Part shown: piece by piece, positions 1 through 5,474 of the stretch | Layout: each line of letters opens with the position of its first letter | Numbering within the stretch: the stretch's first letter is position 1 | Assembly (NCBI GenBank): GCA_964403795.1 | Contig: CAYOHP010000231.1 | Coordinates: forward strand, 1-6,410 | DNA: 6,410 nucleotides | Origin: CAYOHP01 sp964403795 [NCBI: uncultured bacterium] | GTDB taxonomy: Bacteria; Muiribacteriota; UBA6191; CAZXTJ01 | Direction: 5' to 3' | Position numbers and translations under genes: made by a program | Notes under the pieces: model-generated | Seen by the model: the letters and a program-made list of their open reading frames with translations, nothing else | Databases searched by the model: none | What the model was told of the DNA's origin: nothing

Positions 1-1512
1 CTCGACCCGGGCCTGGTAGCCGCCTTCCCGGCGCAGGATGAACGGTTCGGCCTCCACCGCCGCGGCGGCCTTGCGCATGACCTCCTCCGAGACGTCGCGG
101 TGGCCGAGCCGCAGGTTCTCCTCGATGGTGCCCGCGACCAGGAAGGGATCCTGGAGCACGATCGAGAGGGCGTCCCGGAGCTCGGCGACCTTCACCCGAC
201 GGAGGTCGACGCCGTCCAGCAGGACCGCACCCTCGATCGGGTCGTAGAAACGCTCGAGGAGCTTGGCCAAGGTGGTCTTGCCCGAACCGGTGGCTCCCAC
301 CATCGCCACCACTTCGCCGGGTCGGATCCGGAGGTCGATCCCGGAGAGCACCGGCTGGTCGGACCGGTAGTGGAAGGACACGCCCCGGAACTCGACCTGG
401 CCGCGCGGCGAGGCCGGCAGGGGCACCGGATCCTCGGGGTCGCGGATCGCAGGCTCGCGATCGAGGACCGCCACGATCTTCTCGGCCGCGGCCAGGGCCG
501 CCTGCATGACCGCGAACTTCGAGGACAGGTCCCGGAGCGGTTGGAAGAAGCGGGAGGCGTACTCCAGGAAGGCCACCAGCACGCCCACCGTGACCACACC
601 CCCGGCGACCAGGGCGCTCCCGGCTGCCAGGAAGACGGCCACCGTCACGCTCCCGGTGAACTCCATGGTGGCGTAGAGCAGGGCATCGAAGAGGTTGGAG
701 CGGTGGTAGGCATCCCGGTAGGCGCGGTTCTCGACCTCGTAACGCGCATCCTGCGCCTCCGCTAGGCCGAAGAGACGCACCACCCGGGTGCCGGCGACAT
801 GCTCGGCGACGAAGGCGTTCATGGCGGCCAGTCGGGACCGGGAGATCCGGAAGGAGGCCCTGAGTTCCCGCTGGCACCAGGAGGTCATCGCCCAGGCGAA
901 GGGCAGGACCAGGAGCAGGCACAGGGTGAGGCGGGGGGAAAGACTGGCCATCACGGCCACGATCCCGGCCATGGTGATCAGGTCGGCGAGGATCGCCAGG
1001 AGTCCGCTCTGGAACATCTGGGAGAGGGCCTCGACGTCGGTGGTGGCCCTGGTCACCAGGGCACCGACCGGATTCCGGTCGAGGTGCGCCATGTCGAACC
1101 CCTGGAAACGCCGGAAGACCGCCTCCCTCACGTCGGCCAGGGTGTCCTGGCCCGCCTTCTGGGTGATCCACGAATGCAGGTAGTCGAGGCAGGACTTGGC
1201 CGCCAGGATAGCCATGTAGGCGAGCGCCAGGAGCGGCAGACCCTCGGCCCTTCCCGGGACCAGATGCTCGTCGATCACGATCTTGAGCAGGTAGGGCTTG
1301 GCCAGGTCCAGGGCTGCCAGCACCGGGAGCATGGCCAAGGCCATGGTCATCCGCGCCGCATGCGGACGGAAGTAGGGCCAGAGCCGCAGCACCAGCCTTC
1401 GATCGAGGCCCCGGACCGGGCGCTCCTCCTGCTCGCCGCCCGGCCCCGGCCGCGCTCCGGCGCCGGCCGCCATGGCGGCGGCCCCGCCCCGGGAGCTCCC
1501 GCCGCCTCTCAT
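1..1512 (-). CDS. ABC exporter half-transporter, second subunit of a heterodimer (C-terminus cut by window edge)
   Basis: This gene encodes a fused membrane plus ATPase half-transporter, predicted to sit in the inner membrane and pair with the product of the gene just upstream to export an unknown substrate. The 504 codons present include an Ala/Gly/Arg-rich N-terminus (1-35) and about six membrane segments (roughly 54-76, 91-112, 167-189, 194-212, 277-303, 304-320). The ATPase domain starts near residue 372, with a likely A-loop Tyr382, Walker A GATGSGKTT (406-414) and Q-loop Gln454 in IVLQDPFL. The signature, Walker B and H-loop lie beyond base 1. The ATG overlaps the upstream stop (ATGA, bases 1509-1512), which indicates translational coupling. 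An in-frame ATG at codon 14 (1471-1473) is an alternative start; neither has a strong Shine-Dalgarno. The segment just before the ATPase domain resembles E. coli MdlB from memory. Substrate cannot be inferred. Confidence 0.95.
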   Translation of the reverse strand, partial: MRGGGSSRGGAAAMAAGAGARPGPGGEQEERPVRGLDRRLVLRLWPYFRPHAARMTMALAMLPVLAALDLAKPYLLKIVIDEHLVPGRAEGLPLLALAYMAILAAKSCLDYLHSWITQKAGQDTLADVREAVFRRFQGFDMAHLDRNPVGALVTRATTDVEALSQMFQSGLLAILADLITMAGIVAVMASLSPRLTLCLLLVLPFAWAMTSWCQRELRASFRISRSRLAAMNAFVAEHVAGTRVVRLFGLAEAQDARYEVENRAYRDAYHRSNLFDALLYATMEFTGSVTVAVFLAAGSALVAGGVVTVGVLVAFLEYASRFFQPLRDLSSKFAVMQAALAAAEKIVAVLDREPAIRDPEDPVPLPASPRGQVEFRGVSFHYRSDQPVLSGIDLRIRPGEVVAMVGATGSGKTTLAKLLERFYDPIEGAVLLDGVDLRRVKVAELRDALSIVLQDPFLVAGTIEENLRLGHRDVSEEVMRKAAAAVEAEPFILRREGGYQARVE

Positions 1513-3461
1513 GGCGAGGCCCCCGGTCCGCCCGAGGAGCCCGCACCCGCACCCGGAGCCGCCGCCCGGGCGGCCTCGGGCGCCTCGGGGCCGAGCCCCA
1601 GGCTCTCCCTGAGGCTGGCCCGGCGCACCAGCTCGGCGTAGCTGCCGCCCCTGGCCAGGAGTTCCTCATGGGTCCCGGTCTCGACCACCCGACCGGACTC
1701 GAACATGAGGATCCGGTCGGCCTCCCGCATGGTGGAGGGGCGATGGGTGATGAGGAGGGTGGTGGGGCGGTCCCGCTCGGACCGGAGACCAGCCAGGATC
1801 TCCTCCTCGGTATGGGTGTCCACCGCCGAGAAGGTGTCGTCGAGGACCAGCACCGCAGGCCGGCGGAGCATCGCCCTGGCGAGGCAGGCCCGCTGGCGCT
1901 GCCCGCCCGAGAGGGTGATCCCCTTCTCCCCGAGCAGGGTGTCGTAGCCCTCCGGGAAGGCGGCGACGTCGGGATCCAGACGGGCCAGGCGGGACATGCC
2001 GATGGCCTCGTCCCGGGAGGCCGAGGGTCTTCCGAGCGTCAGGTTCTCGAGCAGCGACCGCGAGAACAGGAACCGGTCCTGGGGGACGACCCCGAAGCCG
2101 CGCCGGAGGTCCTCGGGGTGGAAGGCGTTGAGGTCCGTGCCGTCGATCGAGACGACTCCGTCGGGGATCGGATAGAGGCGGAGCAGGAGGTCGACCAGCG
2201 TCGACTTCCCCGAGCCGATCCTGCCGACCAGGGCCACCGTCTCCCCGGCTGCGATGTCGAGGTCGACCCCATGGAGGACTTCGGGACCGGCCGGGGCGGT
2301 CGCGGCTTCGGAGACGAGGTCCGCGAGCCCGCGTCGCGGATAGGCGAAGCGGAGGCCGCGGACCCGGATCCCCTGGGCCAGGCGGGCCGGGAAGGGAACC
2401 GGATCCGCCGGCACCACCACGTCGTCCCCCACCCGCAGCAGGGCCAGCAGCCGGTCCACCGCCGCCATGCCGCGCTGGATCACGTTCAGGATCCAGCCGA
2501 AGCCGATCATCGGCCACTGGAGCATGGCCAGATAGCCCTGGAAGGCCACGAAGTCGCCCAGCGACATCTCCCCCGACAGCACCAGGGGGCCCCCCACCAG
2601 GATCATGATGGCGGTCGACGCCCCCGAGACCAGGCCGGTCACCGGCCAGGTCAGGGCCTGGGTGCGGGCCAACCGCAGGCAGTCTTCGAGGTAGCCGCGG
2701 GAGAGCCGGGAGAAGACCCGGATCTCCCGCTCCTCCTGCCCGTGGGCCTGGACGGTGGCGAGCCCCGAGAGGTTCTCGTTGACCCGGGCGGTCAGGCGGG
2801 CGAGCCCCTCCTGGACCGCACGGGAGTGCTGGTAGTTCCACTGCGAGAACCGCCGGAAGCAGAGGGCCAGGATCGGGGCCAGGAAGACGGTGTGCAGGGT
2901 GAGCCGGGGCGAGAGGCTCCAGACCATGACGAGCGAGGCGACCACCGAGAAGAGCGTGTTCAGGAGCTGGATGAAGCCGGCTCCCAGCATGAGGCGCAGG
3001 TCGGAGGTGTCGTTGCCGGTCCGGGAGAGGACCTCGCCGGCCGGGGTCCGGTCGAAGAACGACATGGGTAGCCGGGCGACGTGGGCGAAGACGTCGTTCC
3101 TGAGCTCGTACTCGGCTTCCCGGGCGGCGTGGTAGACGATGGTCCGGCTGGCGACCCGAAACAGCGCCTGCAGTAGGGCCAGCCCCACGATGGTCCAGGC
3201 CACCCGGATCACCTCGCCGCCCGGTCGGCCCGCCACCAGGTGATCGATCCCGATGCGGGTGGACCAGGGGATCAGGACCGAGAGCACGGTGGTCAGGAGC
3301 AGCGAGGCCAGGCCACCCGCCCAGTGCCAGGGGTAGAGCCGGGCATAGCCCCAGAGCAGGCTCCACCGGGTGGCGGTGGCGGGGTCGAAACGGGGCGTCC
3401 GCCGCCCGGGCGCGCCCTCCCGGTCCCCCTCCCGACCGGCGACTCCGTCTGATCCGGACAC
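1509..3461 (-). CDS. ABC exporter half-transporter with degenerate Walker B (MdlA/BmrC-like subunit)
   Basis: This is a 650-residue half-transporter: cytoplasmic N-terminus (1-45), six membrane segments (about 47-66, 86-108, 160-182, 185-203, 270-296, 304-326), then an ATPase domain from about residue 365. Visible motifs are a likely A-loop Tyr374, Walker A GRIGSGKST (413-421), Q-loop Gln461, signature LSGGQ (517-521), Walker B VLVLDD (537-542), D-loop SAVD (545-548) and H-loop His573. The usual catalytic Glu after Walker B is Asp542. In known heterodimeric exporters this marks the subunit whose own Walker A/B form the weakly hydrolysing site. Residues 316-336 resemble the matching part of E. 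coli MdlA from memory. About 15 extra residues follow the A-loop Tyr, and the last 30 residues are Ala/Gly/Pro-rich. The start is GTG at 3461, because an in-frame TAA lies five codons upstream and no other start is nearby. It is the first gene of a two-gene operon; substrate unknown. Confidence 0.96.
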   Translation of the reverse strand: MSGSDGVAGREGDREGAPGRRTPRFDPATATRWSLLWGYARLYPWHWAGGLASLLLTTVLSVLIPWSTRIGIDHLVAGRPGGEVIRVAWTIVGLALLQALFRVASRTIVYHAAREAEYELRNDVFAHVARLPMSFFDRTPAGEVLSRTGNDTSDLRLMLGAGFIQLLNTLFSVVASLVMVWSLSPRLTLHTVFLAPILALCFRRFSQWNYQHSRAVQEGLARLTARVNENLSGLATVQAHGQEEREIRVFSRLSRGYLEDCLRLARTQALTWPVTGLVSGASTAIMILVGGPLVLSGEMSLGDFVAFQGYLAMLQWPMIGFGWILNVIQRGMAAVDRLLALLRVGDDVVVPADPVPFPARLAQGIRVRGLRFAYPRRGLADLVSEAATAPAGPEVLHGVDLDIAAGETVALVGRIGSGKSTLVDLLLRLYPIPDGVVSIDGTDLNAFHPEDLRRGFGVVPQDRFLFSRSLLENLTLGRPSASRDEAIGMSRLARLDPDVAAFPEGYDTLLGEKGITLSGGQRQRACLARAMLRRPAVLVLDDTFSAVDTHTEEEILAGLRSERDRPTTLLITHRPSTMREADRILMFESGRVVETGTHEELLARGGSYAELVRRASLRESLGLGPEAPEAARAAAPGAGAGSSGGPGASP

Positions 3462-3562
3462 GAAGCCCCGAGGTTACCACCGGTCGCGTCCTCCGGGACG
3501 GCCCGGCGGGCTTGGATCCGGCGGCCCCGAGCGGCTACCTTGGCCAGGGAGAGCCATCCCCC
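3462..3562. promoter_or_regulatory. Divergent intergenic region between exporter operon and kinase gene
   Basis: This 101-base gap separates the divergent GTG starts of the exporter operon and the kinase gene, so promoters for both probably lie in or near it. No convincing sigma-70 or sigma-54 site is visible. The best plus-strand candidate is TTGGAT (3512-3517) and TACCTT (3536-3541), 18 bases apart, each matching its consensus at about half the positions. A short GTCC/GGAC inverted repeat with a 4-base loop lies at 3488-3499. If the kinase instead starts at the TTG at 3512, the gap shrinks to 50 bases. Confidence 0.4.
3546..3553 (+). promoter_or_regulatory. Ribosome binding site supporting the GTG start of the kinase
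   Basis: AGGGAGAG lies 9 bases before the GTG at 3563. The alternative TTG at 3512, which would add 17 residues with no recognisable motif, has only a generic G-rich stretch before it. This favours 3563, placing the zinc-ribbon cysteines close to the N-terminus, where such ribbons usually sit. Confidence 0.5.
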
Positions 3563-5038
3563 GTGTCGTCCCCCCCTGCCAGCCAGAAGTGTCCGGGCTG
3601 CCCGGCCCTCTACAACACCTCGAAGCTCAAGGTCGGCCAGCGCTTCAAGTGCGTGAAGTGCCAGGCCATCGTGGTGGTGGGCGGCTCCCCGGTGTCGGCT
3701 GCTCCCTCGGCGTCGGGAGCCACCGCCCCTCCGGCCGGAAATGCCTCCGGGGTCGGACCTGCCCCGCCCCGGGAGAACGCCTCCGGGATCGCCCCGGCCC
3801 GTCCCAGGGGCAACGCCTCGGGGATCGGGCCGGCGGGAGGCGGAGGCCTCTTCTCGGTCGCCGGCGGGGACGACGAGGTCCGGCTCGACGACGACAACGC
3901 CGAGGACCTGGCGAGTGCCCTGGTGGCGAGCGCCAGCCGCCAGGGACCGGCCCACAACCCGACCATGCCGGGTGCCGGGGCGGCCCCCGCCCCCAAGGGT
4001 TCGACCGCTCCCCCGTTCCAGATCCCCGGCTACCAGGTCGGCGAGGCGATCGGCCAGGGCGGCATGGCGACGGTCTACAAGGGCATCCAGATCTCGCTCA
4101 AGCGCCCGGTGGCGGTCAAGGTGCTGGATGCCAACCTGGCCCAGGACGCGGCCGGGCTCGCCCGCTTCCAGAAGGAGGCGGCGGTGCTCTCCTCGATGTC
4201 CCACGCCGGGATCGTGGGGATCATCGACGGGGGCAACGTGGGAGGACGCCCCTACCTGGTGATGGAGTACGTCCCGGGCACCAACCTCCGCTACCTGCTG
4301 AAGAACGTGCGGGTCCCGATGGACAAGCTGATCGGGTACCTGGTCCAGATCCTGGCCGCGCTCCACTACGCCCATGGCAAGGGCGTGGTCCACCGGGACG
4401 TGAAGCCCGAGAACGTGGTGATCGGCAAGGACCAGATCGTCAAGCTCGCCGACTTCGGGGTGGCCGGGCTCACCAAGAACGCCCTGGGTCCCGACGGCGC
4501 ACCCATGGGGATGACGGGGACGAGCACCGCGCTGGGGACCGCCGCCTACGCCGCGCCCGAACAGTTGAAGGACGCCCGGACCGCAGGACCCCAGGCCGAT
4601 CTCTACTCCGTCGGGGTGATGCTCTACGAGATCCTGACCGGCGAGCTGCCGATGGGCGCCTTCGAGCCACCGAGCGCGCTCAATCCCAACGTCCCGCCCG
4701 GCCTCGACATGGTGGTCCTGAAGGCCTTGAAGCGCGATGCCACCCAGCGCTTCGCCAACGCTGTCGAGATGAGCGAGGCGCTCCAGGCAGCGCTGGCGGG
4801 GGCCCCCGCCGCGGGAGCCCAGGCTCCGGCCCCCGCGGCGGCCGGTGCAGGGGCGCCCCCCCCCCCCCCCGCCGCCCCCCCCCGGGGGGGGGCGGGGGCG
4901 GGGGGCTGGCGGGCCTGGTCGGATCCATCCCGGGACCCTCCCTCCCGCCCCCTGGCCCGCCGCCCCCCCCTTCCCCAGCCCGTCCGAACACGTCGGGAGG
5001 CTCGGGGAGGCTCTCGGCGGAGGCCGAGGAGGCCCTGA
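3563..5038 (+). CDS. Ser/Thr protein kinase (Hanks/PknB type) with N-terminal zinc ribbon; 3' end as read is out of frame
   Basis: This is a eukaryotic-like Ser/Thr kinase that should phosphorylate protein substrates in the cytoplasm. Counting from the GTG at 3563, residues 10-33 form a four-Cys zinc ribbon (CPGC, 16 residues, CVKC). Residues 40-155 are a low-complexity linker with an acidic patch (DDEVRLDDD). The kinase domain covers about 157-411: Gly-rich loop IGQGGMATVYKG, Lys186 in VAVK, Glu205 as helix-C glutamate, catalytic loop HRDVKPEN (277-284), DFG (297-299) and APE (331-333). The activation segment is Thr-rich (MTGTSTALGT). All catalytic residues are present, so it looks active. 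Past about residue 412 come Ala/Pro repeats, then homopolymers. The 45 or so Arg/Pro-rich residues before the TGA at 5038 look like off-frame translation; the true continuation is probably the charged membrane segment ending at 5454. The TTG at 3512 is an alternative start. Substrates and stimulus are unknown. Confidence 0.9.
   Translation: MSSPPASQKCPGCPALYNTSKLKVGQRFKCVKCQAIVVVGGSPVSAAPSASGATAPPAGNASGVGPAPPRENASGIAPARPRGNASGIGPAGGGGLFSVAGGDDEVRLDDDNAEDLASALVASASRQGPAHNPTMPGAGAAPAPKGSTAPPFQIPGYQVGEAIGQGGMATVYKGIQISLKRPVAVKVLDANLAQDAAGLARFQKEAAVLSSMSHAGIVGIIDGGNVGGRPYLVMEYVPGTNLRYLLKNVRVPMDKLIGYLVQILAALHYAHGKGVVHRDVKPENVVIGKDQIVKLADFGVAGLTKNALGPDGAPMGMTGTSTALGTAAYAAPEQLKDARTAGPQADLYSVGVMLYEILTGELPMGAFEPPSALNPNVPPGLDMVVLKALKRDATQRFANAVEMSEALQAALAGAPAAGAQAPAPAAAGAGAPPPPPAAPPRGGAGAGGWRAWSDPSRDPPSRPLARRPPLPQPVRTRREARGGSRRRPRRP
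3740..3835 (+). repeat. Tandem 36-base repeat encoding 12-residue NASG(V/I)xPA units
   Basis: In the linker between zinc ribbon and kinase domain, the motif NASG followed by Val or Ile, one residue and Pro-Ala occurs three times at exactly 12-residue spacing. The units start at 3740, 3776 and 3812, and the third is incomplete. Codons differ between units (AAT or AAC for Asn; GTC or ATC for Val/Ile), so the repeat is not a recent perfect duplication. It probably serves as a flexible linker; no binding function can be assigned. Confidence 0.75.
4856..4905. repeat. Poly-C/poly-G tract at the kinase gene frame break
   Basis: The tract holds a run of 15 C (4856-4870), a run of 9 C (4875-4883), directly followed by 9 G (4884-4892), then 5 G (4894-4898) and 6 G (4900-4905). 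The C9-G9 block is a perfect 18-base palindrome and, with the flanking runs, could form a long GC hairpin. The kinase frame enters at 4856, and the frame of the convincing C-terminal segment leaves one base earlier. One more base (or two fewer) in this tract would join them. A further run of 8 C at 4963-4970 is a second place where the length could be wrong. Confidence 0.85.
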
Positions 5039-5454
5039 AGAAGGAGCACCAGCGCAAGCAGGAGGCCGCCATGTGGCAGGCATGGAAGGACGGCCAGGGA
5101 CAGGCCCAGGACGGCAAGGAGGAGTCCAAGGCCAGGGTCAAGGCCCGGGACAAGGAGAAGGAGCGGGCCCCGGCTGCCGGGCAGAACCTCAAGGCCGAGG
5201 TCCAGAAGCAGATCGCCACCGAGCAGAAGAAGAAGGACGAGCAGTTCCGCAAGGAGTGGGACGCCAAGCAGGCGCTGGCACGGAAGCGGGAACCCTCCAA
5301 GCTCTTGAAGCAGCTGCCCGGGATCCTGCTGGCGGCCTTCGGCCTGCTGGTGGTGATCGCCCTCCTCGATCTCCACTCCTCGCTGCCGTTCCTGCGCCAG
5401 ATCCCGGGGCTGGTGCCGGCCGCCGCCAAGCTCCGCTCCCTGGCCGGGATGTAG
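4885..5454 (+). CDS. C-terminal charged-helix and membrane-anchor segment of the kinase, in a shifted frame
   Basis: This frame, one base earlier than the kinase frame, gives about 189 residues with clear protein character. There is a Gly/Pro-rich linker (to about 5010) and then a Lys/Glu/Gln-rich segment, probably a long helix or coiled coil (5011-5310). One hydrophobic helix follows (about 5314-5370, beginning LPGILLAAFGLLVVIALL), then a 26-residue tail and a TAG stop at 5452-5454. Basic residues (KREPSKLLKQ) before the helix predict that the helical part and kinase are cytoplasmic and the short tail is outside, so the full protein would be tail-anchored in the membrane. Joined to the kinase it makes about 630 residues. 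Read alone, its first ATG is at 5071 with AGGAGG five bases before it, which would give a 127-residue separate protein. I recognise no domain family here. Confidence 0.7.
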   Translation, partial: GGGGGGGLAGLVGSIPGPSLPPPGPPPPPSPARPNTSGGSGRLSAEAEEALKKEHQRKQEAAMWQAWKDGQGQAQDGKEESKARVKARDKEKERAPAAGQNLKAEVQKQIATEQKKKDEQFRKEWDAKQALARKREPSKLLKQLPGILLAAFGLLVVIALLDLHSSLPFLRQIPGLVPAAAKLRSLAGM

Positions 5455-5474
5455 CGGGTCGCGGCGACGGCTAC
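5451..5474. terminator. Imperfect hairpin spanning two convergent stop codons (possible bidirectional terminator)
   Basis: GTAGC (5451-5455) pairs with GCTAC (5470-5474), and inside them GTCG (5458-5461) pairs with CGAC (5465-5468) around a 3-base loop, with a 2-versus-1 base bulge between the stems. The stem includes both stop codons: TAG of the plus-strand gene and, read on the other strand, TAG of the activator gene. There is no T tract on either side, so it is at best a weak intrinsic terminator and could be chance. Confidence 0.3.

Noticed and set aside
100-3071. Long plus-strand open frames opposite the exporter genes (100-765, 799-1641, 1668-3071)
   Set aside because: They lie antisense to genes with intact ABC motifs, are rich in Gly, Arg, Pro, Glu and Gln, and show no domain. 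Long antisense open frames are expected when third positions are almost always G or C.
1666-3480. A 604-codon minus-strand open frame in the other phase of the first exporter gene
   Set aside because: It overlaps the real half-transporter, has no hydrophobic segments or ATPase motifs, and is Pro/Arg/Gly-rich throughout.
3512-3541. TTGGAT and TACCTT as a kinase promoter
   Set aside because: Spacing of 18 is acceptable but each box matches its consensus at only about three of six bases, which is expected by chance. I mention it only inside the intergenic entry.
3540-3556. Sigma-54 promoter (GG, ten bases, GC) upstream of the kinase
   Set aside because: The GG at 3542-3543 and GC at 3553-3554 are nine bases apart, not ten, and the surrounding bases do not match the -24/-12 consensus.
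4856-4905. Programmed -1 ribosomal frameshift at the C runs
   Set aside because: The direction fits, but runs of C are not a typical bacterial slippery sequence, and a length error in a 15-base homopolymer is much more likely. Kept only as an alternative within the frame-break finding.
3293-5083. A 596-codon minus-strand open frame opposite the kinase gene
   Set aside because: Its translation is His/Gly/Arg-rich and follows the kinase codons in reverse. It also overlaps the exporter start. It is a shadow of the coding strand.
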